Source: Stieleria bergensis
GTDB taxonomy: Bacteria; Planctomycetota; Planctomycetia; Pirellulales; Pirellulaceae
Assembly: GCA_007745635.1 (NCBI GenBank)
Contig: CP036272.1
Location: 4,740,459 to 4,804,458 of the forward strand
Length of the DNA stretch: 64,000 nt
Reading direction: 5' to 3'
Shown: positions 1 to 9,309 of the stretch, piece after piece
Layout: each line of letters starts with the position of its first letter
Position numbering within the stretch: the first letter of the stretch is position 1
Notes under the pieces: model-generated
Database searches by the model: none
Told to the model about the DNA's origin: nothing
The model's input: the letters and a program-made list of their open reading frames with translations, nothing else
Made by a program: the position numbers and the translations under genes

Positions 1-154
1 GCGCTATCACCAACACCCTCCCGCAGGCGGGAGAGTGAAGTTCATTGGTGCGTGCAAGCACGGCACCCTACTATTTTGCCATTCGCCGCGTCCCATCAGC
101 CGTTTTGGCGTCCGCCTAAAAACGGGCCGAACGGGCTGCGCGAATCCCGTTAAC
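1..154. other. Intergenic stretch at window edge
   Basis: No gene is seen here. It holds a GC-rich hairpin at 18-33 (7-bp stem CTCCCGC/GCGGGAG, 2-nt loop) without a T-run, and a 28-nt sequence at 44-71 that recurs near 56.7 kb. It follows the stop codon of the first minus-strand gene. Confidence 0.5.
44..71. repeat. Dispersed 28-nt intergenic repeat, copy 1
   Basis: Identical at 26 of 28 positions to 56723-56750. Core GTGCAAGCACGGCA. Both copies lie just beyond the 3' end of a gene. The role is unknown; it may be part of a larger family of intergenic repeats in this genome. Confidence 0.55.
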
Positions 155-2083
155 TCACTCGTCCAAGCCTAATGGACGCAAGGAGTACATGCCAAAGTGG
201 ATGCCCGAGGGATCGTTGTAGCCGAAGATCCCCGTCGGAGCGAAATACTTTTTCATCTCACTAAAGGGCGGCAATTCGTTTTCATCCAACAGGTTAGCCA
301 CTGCCCCTAGGACAGGGTTTCCCTCTGCGGCGCCACGGACGAATCGCTTGGTGTTAGGATCACGCAAGAGCTCGTAATAAACTTCCATGGCCTGGGCTCC
401 ATCGATATAAGACAGCAAGAATGGCTTCTGCGACTTCAACTGCCCGGTCAATTCAGCGGTGACCAATTCGTAATCGGGCTTGGCCAGCAAGCGTGGCAAG
501 TTACCGGCCTTCGCCAGAATCGCCCGCTCGATGAACTTGGTGCTATCGCAGTAGATCATCCAGTTGTCGAGCAGCATCAACGATGGTTCGGGAGTTCGAA
601 AGTTCGGTGGCATGGCACCTTCTGGGATCTCCGACAGGCGATAAACCACCTTGCCGCCAACGGTATCCACTTTCATGTTGGGAAGTTTATCGCGCAACTC
701 TGCCAACAGATTTTTGGCCTCGCCAGCGTCCTTGACTTCAAGAGCGAACAGATTGGTTCCGCTGTTGACGCGGTTTGGTGGTTCCATCCAAACCAGTCGC
801 AACATTCGCCCGGTTAGGTTGGGCAACACTTTGCCTTTTAGATCCACGCCGACTTGATTCTGAACGGGAGTTTCCACAAACCGCTTCAGGGATTCTGGCC
901 CCTGAAACTGGTCGATCACGTTGCCAATGTTATCGTATGTTTTTTCGATATCCCAATGAATCGAAGTGTATCCCGCAACGTCTTCCGGAATCCACTGCGG
1001 CGGGGTTGTGTCCCCGTTCAGTGGACGCAAGACGCCCAACAATCCGTCTCGAGGTGGATCGATGGCAATGAAGTAGTGTGCGATCGATTCAAACGATTCG
1101 CCACCATAAAAAGACGCTCCACCAATGCCGCCGATTCGCGATGCTCCCAGGTCTTCAAACATTCCCCAGAACAAAGCGGTCGTCACACCACCATTGAGAT
1201 CGATCAAGCGGTCGACGATGGCGTGTGGATCAACGAAGAACGTAAACGCGGGCTCTGATTCATGACTGCCAATGCAATTGGAAACAATCACTCCGAAATC
1301 GGCGTTATCGGCCAGCGTTTTTTCTTCAGACTTGCCCAGCCAGTTCATCAAGACGGTTTCTGCTGATTGATAACCAACGCCCATGACAAAAACGCCATCG
1401 CGTTCAAAGTATTCGATCGGAGTCTGGCCGGCTCGTGAAGGCATTAAACGCACGATTTCGGTGCCTTCAACATCACGTGGTTTTTTGTTAAACGGACCTT
1501 TCAATACTTGCGTTTCAAACCGCTCTACCAAGGTCATCAAGGGCCCAATGTTCTGTCCGGCGTCAATGATCAGCGTGACCCCCACACCGAATTCTTGTTG
1601 ACGTCGCATGCGAGTTTCTCGCCGCGCGCGACGTTCTTCGTCTTCTTCATCATCACCGGCGGCAATCTCTGCGATGTCTTTCTCATCCATGGGCATGGAC
1701 GGATGCAACGCGAAGGCAACCTGTCCTTGGGGAATGTCTAAAAGCTCATCCAATGACACTCCCAACTGCTCACGTAACAGTTCGAACAATTCTGCGCCGG
1801 TCGCATAAGCCTGTTCAGCGAAAGGCTGCATCTTGGGATCATTCAACATGCGGCCCATCGAACCGTCCGTGAACTGCTCCTTAAGTCGATCCACGCTGTC
1901 CAGTCGGATGTAGACCATGGACTCAAATGGCAATAACCGCGAAGCCGCAGGCAGCGCATCGTCGTCGGACTGACTACGCTGCGCCATCGCTGGTGTCGCT
2001 TGAATGATCGCGACTCCCAAAACGACGCACAGCAACGCCCTGAAGGCCTGGCGAGCAGGTTGGAAAAAAAGAACTCTCATCAT
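155..2083 (-). CDS. Exported protein of unknown function
   Basis: About 642 residues. The frame stays open upstream to 2347, but I place the start at the ATG ending at 2083 (a second ATG follows at 2080) because it opens directly into a signal peptide: basic residues, a hydrophobic stretch (about 15-30) and an AMA-Q type cleavage site near residue 34. The mature part is a soluble periplasmic or surface protein with an acidic DDEEDEERRARRE-type run about 160 residues in. No catalytic motif was recognised. Proteins of this kind, with an opening that reads like LPFESMVYIRLDSVD, are common among planctomycete exported hypotheticals. The gene points away from the BON-domain gene, with a 743-bp spacer between them. 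Confidence 0.8.
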   Translation of the reverse strand: MMRVLFFQPARQAFRALLCVVLGVAIIQATPAMAQRSQSDDDALPAASRLLPFESMVYIRLDSVDRLKEQFTDGSMGRMLNDPKMQPFAEQAYATGAELFELLREQLGVSLDELLDIPQGQVAFALHPSMPMDEKDIAEIAAGDDEEDEERRARRETRMRRQQEFGVGVTLIIDAGQNIGPLMTLVERFETQVLKGPFNKKPRDVEGTEIVRLMPSRAGQTPIEYFERDGVFVMGVGYQSAETVLMNWLGKSEEKTLADNADFGVIVSNCIGSHESEPAFTFFVDPHAIVDRLIDLNGGVTTALFWGMFEDLGASRIGGIGGASFYGGESFESIAHYFIAIDPPRDGLLGVLRPLNGDTTPPQWIPEDVAGYTSIHWDIEKTYDNIGNVIDQFQGPESLKRFVETPVQNQVGVDLKGKVLPNLTGRMLRLVWMEPPNRVNSGTNLFALEVKDAGEAKNLLAELRDKLPNMKVDTVGGKVVYRLSEIPEGAMPPNFRTPEPSLMLLDNWMIYCDSTKFIERAILAKAGNLPRLLAKPDYELVTAELTGQLKSQKPFLLSYIDGAQAMEVYYELLRDPNTKRFVRGAAEGNPVLGAVANLLDENELPPFSEMKKYFAPTGIFGYNDPSGIHFGMYSLRPLGLDE

Positions 2084-2826
2084 ATTGCTTGTCTTGTGAG
2101 TAGGAATGACTAGGAGGCGAGCAAGACACTTTCGATGGTTGATGCCCCAAAGCACGAGAGGCTTTGAACGTGTCCACAGCCAGTTACCCAGCGTGTGCAC
2201 CAGCATGTGCCGCAGGAAAGGTCGATTATCAATGACTAAAAAGGCGTGCGATGCGGACAGCCGCATCGAATCGATTGTCGCCAAGCTAAAAGGGTTCAGC
2301 CGCGGATCGATTCGCTGCTGAGTATCCATACTTGGCTCACCGATCAAAAGATTCGCACCAGAACGCGAATCTTTTAAAAATCAGCCAAAATTCGCAGAGA
2401 ATCTAAGATGCCCGTCGTCGCAAGATGGAACGGCCAAAAACGCACATGCCGGGGGCGAATCTTTTTCGCCAAAGCCAAGCGAACCGACGACGATGCATCG
2501 AGTCCTGGGTAAGATAGAGCGGTCGAATCAACTGGTGACGCTAAGAGCGGGAAATTCCAGCCACTGGCCTACACCTCGATTCAATCATCGCCCCCAGCGA
2601 TTCCGACACGGTAACGGAGGGTGCTCTTGTCACGCCACCCCTGCGGTTGCCGGAGAACGATTGCTGGCCCCAGCTGCAGCGAACAGCATCAGCCTCACTG
2701 GCCAACGACAGACCGTTACTCGTCACATCGCTGGTAGCACGACTGATCATTGGCAGAGAAACTTTCTCTGCTGGGCAGTGTTTACCCAGTGGCACGTTTC
2801 AATATCCACTCCGAGTTTTGAATCCC
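2084..2826. other. Divergent intergenic region, no gene supported
   Basis: 743 bp between two divergent exported-protein genes. Open frames on both strands have the composition of shadows (rich in Arg, His, Ser, Pro) and no recognisable domain. The promoters of both neighbours must lie here, but no convincing -35/-10 pair was identified. Confidence 0.4.
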
Positions 2827-3438
2827 ATGAACCGACGCCTTTTCAACCGTCCCGGCCGACACTTGTTCATCAAGACTCTGGGATGCTTCGCGCTGCTGGC
2901 CGTCAGCACGGCAACGGCCAGTGCTCAAGAGGAAAACGACACCTCATCGGTCGCAGCGGCCGACACCAGCGCGTTCAACACCTTGGAACGAAGCTCTGCG
3001 GATGCCAATGGCGTGACTCAGTTCAGCAGCCCCACGAGCGGCTCCGCCGCTGGCGGCCAAGGCAACACCGGCGGCTTTGGCGGCGGCGGTGCAGGAGGCT
3101 TAGGCGGATTCTTCAGTGGACTTGCCCAAGCGTTTGGAGGCGGCAATGGCTCCAACGCAACGCCTCGATTGCGAGTGCGTCTACGATCGGCCGTGGAATT
3201 CACTCCACGCACCGATCAACACGTCCAAGATGCAGCAACAAAGATTTTGACCAACCTGCGTCACCGAAAATCGCTCGCCGGCGTTTCCGTCTCATTACAA
3301 GACGGTGTGGCTCGACTTGAAGGCGCGGTGCCTGATCAGAAATCAAGCCGCATGAGCGAAATGTTGATTCGCTTGGAACCGGGTGTTCGCTCCGTGGACA
3401 ACCAACTGAAAGTCATCAACTCGCCGTCAGATCGCTGA
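2827..3438 (+). CDS. Exported BON-domain protein
   Basis: 203 residues from the ATG at 2827, chosen because it starts a signal peptide (Arg-rich start, hydrophobic core, cleavage after ATASA near residue 33). A Ser/Thr-rich segment is followed by a Gly-rich linker (about 77-100, GGFGGGGAGGLGGF) and a C-terminal BON domain (about 135-200) with the typical pattern of a short helix, the strand VSVSLQDGVARLEGAV and the closing VRSVDNQLKV. BON domains are thought to bind phospholipid or envelope surfaces, so a periplasmic or outer-membrane-associated role is likely. It converges on the next gene with only 25 bp between stop codons. Confidence 0.82.
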   Translation: MNRRLFNRPGRHLFIKTLGCFALLAVSTATASAQEENDTSSVAAADTSAFNTLERSSADANGVTQFSSPTSGSAAGGQGNTGGFGGGGAGGLGGFFSGLAQAFGGGNGSNATPRLRVRLRSAVEFTPRTDQHVQDAATKILTNLRHRKSLAGVSVSLQDGVARLEGAVPDQKSSRMSEMLIRLEPGVRSVDNQLKVINSPSDR

Positions 3439-3463
3439 TCGAAACGGCTTGCTGATTGCCAGC

Positions 3464-4555
3464 TTAGCTGCGAACCATCACGCCGACAGCTGTCAGATAC
3501 TGTTCGACGGTGTCCAAGCTAACATCTCGCCACTGCGTTGCCTTGTGCCGCAGCAACGACAGCTTCAAGGCATCGACAGCATCCTGTAGATCTGCGGGCA
3601 ATTCAGGCAGATCGATAAAGGGCTGCACAGGAGCCTCCGCCACGGCGGCCCCAGACATTTGGTCGCTGGATTCATCACCCGCTTGGCTGGGCATGGCCTG
3701 CAGCTCTTCTTCGTCGCCAAAGTCGGGTGCCTCATAGACAGGACCTTGAGCGACCGAGCCATCGCCGTCTTCGTAGTTCTGGCCCCGTTTTGCGTCGTCT
3801 TGATCATTTGCTGCCAGGTCACCGGCATCTTCGTCGGTTTCGACGTCAATGATCGTGGCGTTACTGGGATGCCGATCGGCAACGGCGCCTTCGGCTTTCC
3901 AGCGAGCTTCCCGCATCTGCGAAATGCTCCACTTCTCTTTGGTTGCCCCCTCCAACCACAACGGGGCATCAGACCAATCAAAGGCCGCCAGGAAGTGAGT
4001 CCAGTAAAGCCCTTCGTAGCTCTGGTAATCGTCTTTGAAGCGATCAAACACTCGCCGCAGCCGCCCAACGTGTGGTCCGGTCACACCGCCGACAGCCTTC
4101 GCCCAGGCGTCGTCGGAGTACTGCGTCGCATCCACTCCGGAATCAATCAGCTCTTTTCGCCACTGGCTAATGATGCGACCTTTTTCCCAGTTGGTCGTGC
4201 TGATCAAGGTTTTCCATTGCCCGACGAAGGGTGCCGCCAGATCACTGACGCGCTGCAGTTCCTCTTCGCTCATTTCCACAGGCTGATCTCCCACACCGTC
4301 CCAGGCTGCCTTAGCCGCAGCCAGGTCACCATCTTGAATCGCTTTGGCGGCATCCTGTGGTGCCTCAGTGGCGGTCTCAGCGATCGCCTCAGTGGCGGTC
4401 TCGCCGGAGGTCTCGCCGGAGGTCTCGCCGGAGGTCTCCACCTGGACCTCTGTGCTCGTCGTCTGCTCGGTCAGCGGCTGATCAGCGGCTACAGCAGCTT
4501 GATGATCGGATTGCAATTCGTTTTCATTCTGGTTGGGGGTTTCGTCTTGGGGCAT
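3464..4555 (-). CDS. Acidic protein of unknown function with ETSG repeats
   Basis: 363 residues from the ATG ending at 4555; a TTG 18 nt upstream is less likely. The first 100 residues are rich in Glu, Thr, Gln and Ala and include three perfect ETSG units encoded by a 12-bp tandem repeat. A compact, Trp-rich central region (about 100-225, with motifs NWEKGRIISQWRKEL and LYWTHFLAAFDWSDAP) looks like a folded domain; the rest is acidic and probably disordered. No signal peptide or membrane segment. The central region resembles conserved planctomycete proteins of unknown function. No function can be assigned. Confidence 0.75.
   Translation of the reverse strand: MPQDETPNQNENELQSDHQAAVAADQPLTEQTTSTEVQVETSGETSGETSGETATEAIAETATEAPQDAAKAIQDGDLAAAKAAWDGVGDQPVEMSEEELQRVSDLAAPFVGQWKTLISTTNWEKGRIISQWRKELIDSGVDATQYSDDAWAKAVGGVTGPHVGRLRRVFDRFKDDYQSYEGLYWTHFLAAFDWSDAPLWLEGATKEKWSISQMREARWKAEGAVADRHPSNATIIDVETDEDAGDLAANDQDDAKRGQNYEDGDGSVAQGPVYEAPDFGDEEELQAMPSQAGDESSDQMSGAAVAEAPVQPFIDLPELPADLQDAVDALKLSLLRHKATQWRDVSLDTVEQYLTAVGVMVRS
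4399..4434. repeat. In-frame 12-bp tandem repeat (3 copies)
   Basis: Three perfect copies of TCTCGCCGGAGG, encoding ETSG on the minus strand in the N-terminal low-complexity part of the acidic protein. The unit is a multiple of three, so copy-number change keeps the frame. Confidence 0.9.
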
Positions 4556-4908
4556 CAGCGTCCGTCTCTGCAAGAAGTCGATCTATCATGAATTCGTGAA
4601 GTTATCACGAAGCCCCAAACGCTAACCGACAGTTAGCTTTTTGGAAAACGCACTTGAGTGTTTCTGCTAAGACTCTGCAAATTTCCAAGCCACATAGACA
4701 CGCTAGGTAATCTGGTCGTTGTGGAAAGATTGTCAGGCAACGAGGGGCCTTAGTGACGACACGGATTTTGGCGGAAGACCGCGCGTTGCGGCGGCGAATG
4801 GACGCCCTAACCAATCATCCCTTGCAGGCTGACTCAGGCGGGAATGAATCCCCAATCTGACCAACGGTTGATCCGCCAACCCCTATCCGAATCAGCCAAC
4901 ACGCCCGG
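4556..4908. other. Intergenic region, no gene supported
   Basis: 353 bp between the acidic-protein start and the LON-domain gene stop. I see no domain, RNA gene or clear terminator. A 69-codon minus-strand frame is Arg- and Cys-rich and looks spurious. Confidence 0.4.
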
Positions 4909-5751
4909 TCAGTTCAAACTGAAAGACGGCGGAAAGGGAAGCTTCTCGGGCGACTTCTGCGAAGCGGCCAAGGCAAGCTGCCAAGGAGATGCCGCTGGCG
5001 TCGCGAGCTGAATAATCGCCGCAATCAAATCACGTGCCCGCTGATCGACATCAGGCTGTTTCAGCAAGCTCAACTTGGCAGCGATCGGCAGGGGCAGTGT
5101 GTGACTGATGATGTCCGTGATCGGCCCCAGCCCCATCGAGCTGGTGATCAATTCCTGGAGACTCTGCTGCACAGAATCGGTGCCGGGAATGACTTTGCCA
5201 AAGGTATGCAGCAACTGTTCTCGCAGCTGGATGCGTCCAGGAGCTCCTGCCGGAGGGTACATGTCATGCAGCGGCTGGACCGTTGCCATGCGATAACAAC
5301 GTCCAGCGTCGACTTCGCTGGTGATTGTGGCGCGTTTGATTCCCACCAGCAGAACGTTGGATCGATCACCGTCCAAGGGAACGTGCGAAACGATTTTACA
5401 GATACAGACCGTCGAATGGATCTCCGGAATGTCGTCCCCGGACTGCAAGGCCTCAGCATCCGCCGCTTCGGATCCCAAGGAGGATTCCCAGCCGGCCTGC
5501 GAAGCGGTGGGATTCCATTTGGCAGGCGGTTTCCCTTCTGAGCCACCCTGCGATCCAGGCTGTTTGTAGGTGGACATGGTGATCAATTCGTCGGTCTTCA
5601 ACGCATCGGCCAACAGCTCGCAATAGCGAGGCTCATAGAAATGCAACGGCTGCATCGCGTGCGGCATCAACACTAACGAAGGCAGAGGAAACAAGCGCAC
5701 GCACCCGTCGAAATCACTGGGAAGCTTCGTCAGATCATCTAACTCGCTCAT
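4909..5751 (-). CDS. LON substrate-binding-domain protein
   Basis: 280 residues from the ATG ending at 5751 (a GTG 30 nt upstream is the alternative). Residues about 18-230 match the N-terminal LON domain (PF02190 type): the opening VRLFPLPSLVLMPHAMQPLHFYEPRY is cut here to its hallmark LFPLPSLVLMPH and LHFYEPRY, followed by the strand CICKIVSHVPLDGDRSNVLL. There is no AAA+ or protease domain, so this is a stand-alone domain as in many bacteria, where it presumably binds peptides or acts as an adaptor; the real partner is unknown. A Gly/Ser/Pro-rich insertion (about 65-105) interrupts the first part of the domain. Confidence 0.85.
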   Translation of the reverse strand: MSELDDLTKLPSDFDGCVRLFPLPSLVLMPHAMQPLHFYEPRYCELLADALKTDELITMSTYKQPGSQGGSEGKPPAKWNPTASQAGWESSLGSEAADAEALQSGDDIPEIHSTVCICKIVSHVPLDGDRSNVLLVGIKRATITSEVDAGRCYRMATVQPLHDMYPPAGAPGRIQLREQLLHTFGKVIPGTDSVQQSLQELITSSMGLGPITDIISHTLPLPIAAKLSLLKQPDVDQRARDLIAAIIQLATPAASPWQLALAASQKSPEKLPFPPSFSLN

Positions 5752-6180
5752 CTGCCTGCCTGCTGTTAGCGGGAAACTCACTGTGTTGTCGTGGACCGAT
5801 TGACTCCATTCAGTTCAAAAATCGGCGATTCCTGCCTGAACGCTCCAATTTATCATACGCGGAAAGTAAAGACACGTTGCCAGGTTCATGACCGTTTTAG
5901 GTCGTTCATGGTTGTGTTGCTCAAGCGAGCGACCATTGCGCCGGTTTCTATCCCGCCAAAGTGCCGGCATACCAGATCGGGCTGCAAGCTGGGGCAACGA
6001 GTCAGCTGAGCATCAGGCACAACAGGCTGTGTCGGTGTCAACCGCTGGCCGCCTAAGCAATCAGGCCTGCTATTGAGCGGGCCCGATCGGAGGATGACAG
6101 TGGTTTCAAGTGCAACGGGCGGTCAAAATGCGGACGCCGTGGCACTGCGATTGCTTCAAGGCAATGCGACCGATGCGCTG
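5752..6180. other. Intergenic region, no gene supported
   Basis: 429 bp between the LON-domain gene and the Bax-inhibitor gene (both minus). It holds a plus-strand match to a sigma-54 type -24/-12 element (TGGCAC, 5 nt, TTGCTT at 6140-6156) pointing into the Bax-inhibitor gene on the antisense side; no plus-strand gene follows it within 1.4 kb. Confidence 0.4.
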
Positions 6181-6918
6181 CTACTCTTCGGACGCAAAGT
6201 AGAGGGCGAGTCGCAGCACATACCAGAACAACAGCGTGACCGATGCAAACAAGGCCAGCGAAGCGGCGACATGCTGATCCGTTCGATAGTGGTGCAACAC
6301 GTTGGATGTGTCGTACAGGATGTAGCCCGACGCCAGCACAACCATCGCCACAGAGAACCAAATTCCCAAGGAGAATCCCATGATGGCCCCCACAACAACC
6401 GCTACAAAGGCGCCCATGCCAGCGACGAACAGGTAGGGTCCTATCCCTGAAAGATCAGCCCGCGTGACGAACACAAACGCGCTCAATCCGCCAAAGACGA
6501 CAAGCGTGATGATCGCAGCGATCAGCGGCAACTGGGGATCCACATAGGCAATGGAGACAAACAGTAACGGCAACAGCAAAATCGCCTCGGCCACCACATA
6601 CAAGCCTAACCCAGCATATTGCATCCCCACGGAACTCGAATGACTGGCCCAGTATCTGGCGACCCACCCGACCACCATGAACAATCCCAACATCCCAATC
6701 CACATCAATGGGTTAACGCTCTTGACAAACGCCAACATCTGATCCTGTGGAGTCAATCCAAAGATCAGCGCTTCGATGGCCACCAATGCCGCGATTGCAC
6801 ACCCTAAGTGAACGTAGGTTCTTCGAATAAAGCCAGCTCGTGCCGATTCATCAGCAAATGCTGCTGGCATGGCAGCATCGGTCACCTGATATGGATTCGT
6901 ATGGTTGCCAAAACTCAT
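6181..6918 (-). CDS. Bax inhibitor-1 / YccA family membrane protein
   Basis: 245 residues from the ATG ending at 6918. After an N-terminal cytosolic segment there are seven hydrophobic helices, spread between about residues 30 and 240. The C-terminal half carries the family signature: a helix ending in ILYDTSNVLHHY, then a short loop and the last helix with ALFASVTLLFWYVLRL. Members are inner-membrane proteins related to a calcium or proton leak channel (BsYetJ) and to YbhL/YccA, which interacts with FtsH in E. coli. The conserved pH-sensing Asp pair is partly present (YDT). Stands alone, transcribed away from the esterase gene. Confidence 0.92.
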   Translation of the reverse strand: MSFGNHTNPYQVTDAAMPAAFADESARAGFIRRTYVHLGCAIAALVAIEALIFGLTPQDQMLAFVKSVNPLMWIGMLGLFMVVGWVARYWASHSSSVGMQYAGLGLYVVAEAILLLPLLFVSIAYVDPQLPLIAAIITLVVFGGLSAFVFVTRADLSGIGPYLFVAGMGAFVAVVVGAIMGFSLGIWFSVAMVVLASGYILYDTSNVLHHYRTDQHVAASLALFASVTLLFWYVLRLALYFASEE

Positions 6919-7645
6919 CTTCCGTCCCTCTGAACTCAATGACTCGCGAAATCAATTCAACCGCCCCCCCCAAACTAGCTTTGTTTTCCAGCGCTGTTTT
7001 CCAGCAATGGTTTGACCACCGTTAGACGGTGCTGCAACGATGCGGTTTCCAGTGGTGTGGCCGTCATGGCCACGCTTTCGACAAAGGCCAATCAATCACC
7101 GGTCACCATGTGACGCGTCCCGTTTGCTTGACCCCAGCCAACAGGCCAAATCCAACTTGGTGGGGAGTGAACCGCCGGTAGCATAACAGGCTGGTTCACC
7201 GCTGGGACGCCAGAATCCCCCTCGCATGGGAAATCAGCCAATTTATCACGCCCATGGACCACTGTTTCGGGCGATCTGCGGCAATGCAACGCAGCGACGA
7301 CGGAAAACAACGATCAGGTCGAGGCTGGGGCATTTTCAATGAACTGGCTGGTGAGCCGATTGTTTTTTTTTCGTTGCAGCCAGCCAGTGCTTCGTTGCAG
7401 CCAGCCAGTGCTTCGTTGCAGCCAGCCAGCCAGTGCTTCGTTGCAGCCAGCCAGCCAGCCAGCCAGTGAAAATCAGGCGTCCGGCTTGGTTCCCTCTCCA
7501 CCATCTAACACGGCCGTCTCCATTCGGATACGCTATGACGATCCGAGCGGTTTCTGGGTTCAGCCTCTGGCGGCCTTGATCCCGTCCCCCTTCTTCCCAC
7601 CTGTTTGGCCGCGCTTCGCAGAGCGTCCTCTTGGAGCAATCAATC
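6919..7645. other. Intergenic region with a tandem repeat
   Basis: 727 bp between the divergent Bax-inhibitor and sialate-esterase genes. The main structure is a CCAG-containing tandem repeat at 7372-7469. Several long frames cross the repeat on both strands; they are repeat-driven and are not called as genes. Confidence 0.5.
7372..7469. repeat. Compound tandem repeat, ~21-bp unit with CCAG expansion
   Basis: Four units beginning CGTTGCAG. The first two are identical 21-mers (CGTTGCAGCCAGCCAGTGCT plus T); the third carries one extra CCAG and the fourth carries two and diverges at its end. The stepwise gain of CCAG suggests slippage within a slipping array. It starts after a run of T at 7362-7371, about 180 bp upstream of the esterase start. 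Confidence 0.9.
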
Positions 7646-9187
7646 ATGAAACGAATGTTGACCGCAGTCCTTGCGGTTTTCCTGCTGACTACCCTTCCGC
7701 TTGCCAGTGTGCAGGCTGAGATTCGCACCAGCGCCATCTTTGGCAATTCAATGGTGCTGCAACGAGATCAACCCATTCACGTTTGGGGCTGGGCAAATGC
7801 TGGCCAAGCGGTGGCGGTTGATTTGGCCGGTCACAGCGCCAACGCAAAATGTGACGACCAAGGCCGCTTTGATGTCATGCTTGATGCTCTGCCCGCCGGT
7901 GGGCCGCACAACATGACGATCAAGTCCGGTGGCGAGACCGTGACGTATGGTGACGTGCTGATCGGCGAAGTCTGGGTCTGCAGTGGCCAATCCAACATGG
8001 GCTGGTCAGTCGGCCAATCCAACGACGCCGACCTCGAAGCGTTGTCGGCGAATTATCCCAAACTGCGTTTGATCAGTGTCCCACAAGTCGGCACCCAAGA
8101 ACCGCAGGACAGTTTTAAGGGTCAATGGGAAGCCTGCACTCCGCAGAGCGTCCCCAATTTCTCCGGCGTGGGCTATTTCTTTGGCCGCCAAATCCATCAA
8201 ACACTGGGCGTACCGGTGGGACTGATCGACAATGCTTGGGGTGGCTCGGCAGCGGAGGCTTGGGTCGATCGCGACCGTTTGGCCAACGCGGGCAGCTTTG
8301 ATGATCTGCTCGCCAAGTGGGAACAAACCGAACAGACGTACGACCACGAAAAAGCCATGGCCAGCTATGAAGCACGGTTAAAGAAATGGCAAGCCGATCG
8401 CAAAGGCAATCGCCCACGTGCTCCCAGGAATGTGCTTGCCGGTCAGCACCGACCCGCGAACCTCTATAACGGTGTGCTCAACCCGATCATGGGCTACACC
8501 ATTCGTGGCACCATCTGGTATCAAGGCGAATCGAATGCCGGCCGCGCTTATCAATACCGTGAACTGTTCCCAATGATGATTTCCGCTTGGCGTGAAGACT
8601 GGAAACAGGGTGATTTCCCCTTCTACTGGGTGCAACTCGCTGACTTTAAAACGGAGCAGCAATCGCCCGGCCCCAGCGACTGGGCTGAATTGCGTGAAGC
8701 CCAAACCATGACCCTGTCAAAACTGCCCAACACGGGCGAAGCGGTCATCCTGAATCTAGGCGAAGCTTCTGACATTCACCCCAAAAACAAACAAGACGTC
8801 GCCAAACGACTCGCACGTTGGGCATTGGCCAAGGACTACGGCTACGAAATCCCTTATCGCAGCCCAACGTTCAAGTCGATGACGATTAAGGGGAACCAAG
8901 CGGAACTCACGTTTGATTTCGTGGGCAGCGGACTTGACACCTTTGATGTCAACACACCGATTGGTTTCACCATCGCGGGTGAGGACGAAGTCTTTGTTCC
9001 AGCAACGGCCAAAATCGTTGGCAAAGACACCCTTGTCGTTTCAGCGGGCGATGTGGAAACGCCGGTCGCCGTGCGTTACGCCTGGGCGGACAACCCGGTC
9101 TGCAATGTCCAAAGCCGCGAAGGCCTGCCCATGACCCCGTTTCGGACGGACCAGTGGAAGGGCATCACAGCTGATGTGACCAAGTAA
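7646..9187 (+). CDS. Secreted sialate O-acetylesterase (SGNH hydrolase)
   Basis: 513 residues from the ATG at 7646, which begins a signal peptide ([20 protein letters not shown], cleavage near residue 24 after VQA). The SASA/DUF303-type SGNH blocks are all visible: GQSNM near residue 115 with the nucleophile Ser, [11 protein letters not shown] near 195, WYQGESNAG near 291, and the catalytic Asp-His pair in SDIHPKNK near 375. A beta-sandwich N-terminal part ([13 protein letters not shown]) and a C-terminal beta domain complete the usual architecture. The family removes acetyl groups from sialic acids and related acetylated sugars; in marine planctomycetes it is usually linked to polysaccharide use. 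Stands alone; followed by a strong palindromic terminator. Confidence 0.92.
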   Translation: MKRMLTAVLAVFLLTTLPLASVQAEIRTSAIFGNSMVLQRDQPIHVWGWANAGQAVAVDLAGHSANAKCDDQGRFDVMLDALPAGGPHNMTIKSGGETVTYGDVLIGEVWVCSGQSNMGWSVGQSNDADLEALSANYPKLRLISVPQVGTQEPQDSFKGQWEACTPQSVPNFSGVGYFFGRQIHQTLGVPVGLIDNAWGGSAAEAWVDRDRLANAGSFDDLLAKWEQTEQTYDHEKAMASYEARLKKWQADRKGNRPRAPRNVLAGQHRPANLYNGVLNPIMGYTIRGTIWYQGESNAGRAYQYRELFPMMISAWREDWKQGDFPFYWVQLADFKTEQQSPGPSDWAELREAQTMTLSKLPNTGEAVILNLGEASDIHPKNKQDVAKRLARWALAKDYGYEIPYRSPTFKSMTIKGNQAELTFDFVGSGLDTFDVNTPIGFTIAGEDEVFVPATAKIVGKDTLVVSAGDVETPVAVRYAWADNPVCNVQSREGLPMTPFRTDQWKGITADVTK

Positions 9188-9222
9188 CGGCTGGAAAACC
9201 AACGGTCTTCATTGAATGACAC

Positions 9223-9254
9223 ATGGCCACCGCCGATGCATCGGCGGTGGCCAT
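9223..9254. terminator. Perfect 32-bp palindrome, bidirectional terminator
   Basis: A perfect self-complementary sequence, ATGGCCACCGCCGA-TGCA and its mirror, followed on the plus strand by CTTTGTTT. It lies between the convergent esterase and hydrolase genes, where a two-way intrinsic terminator would serve both. A weak T-run makes it less than ideal. Confidence 0.65.
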
Positions 9255-9258
9255 CTTT

Positions 9259-9309
9259 GTTTGGCAAGCGACTACGTTTGGCAAGCGATCACGTTTGGCC
9301 AGCGACTAC
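9259..9309. repeat. 17-bp tandem repeat, 3 copies
   Basis: Three copies of GTTTGGCAAGCGACTAC with 2 or 1 mismatches in copies two and three. The last copy runs into the stop codon (TAG, 9306-9308) of the minus-strand hydrolase gene, so the array fills the gap between the terminator palindrome and that gene's end. Confidence 0.85.

Noticed and set aside
2105-2347. N-terminal extension of the first gene to 2347
   Set aside because: The 88 extra residues come before a clean signal peptide, which would then be internal; the ATG at 2083 gives a normal exported protein.
7336-7746. Frames of 100-136 codons on both strands across the CCAG repeat
   Set aside because: They are translations of the repeat (WLAATKH or CSQPVLR units), overlap the esterase start region and have no domain.
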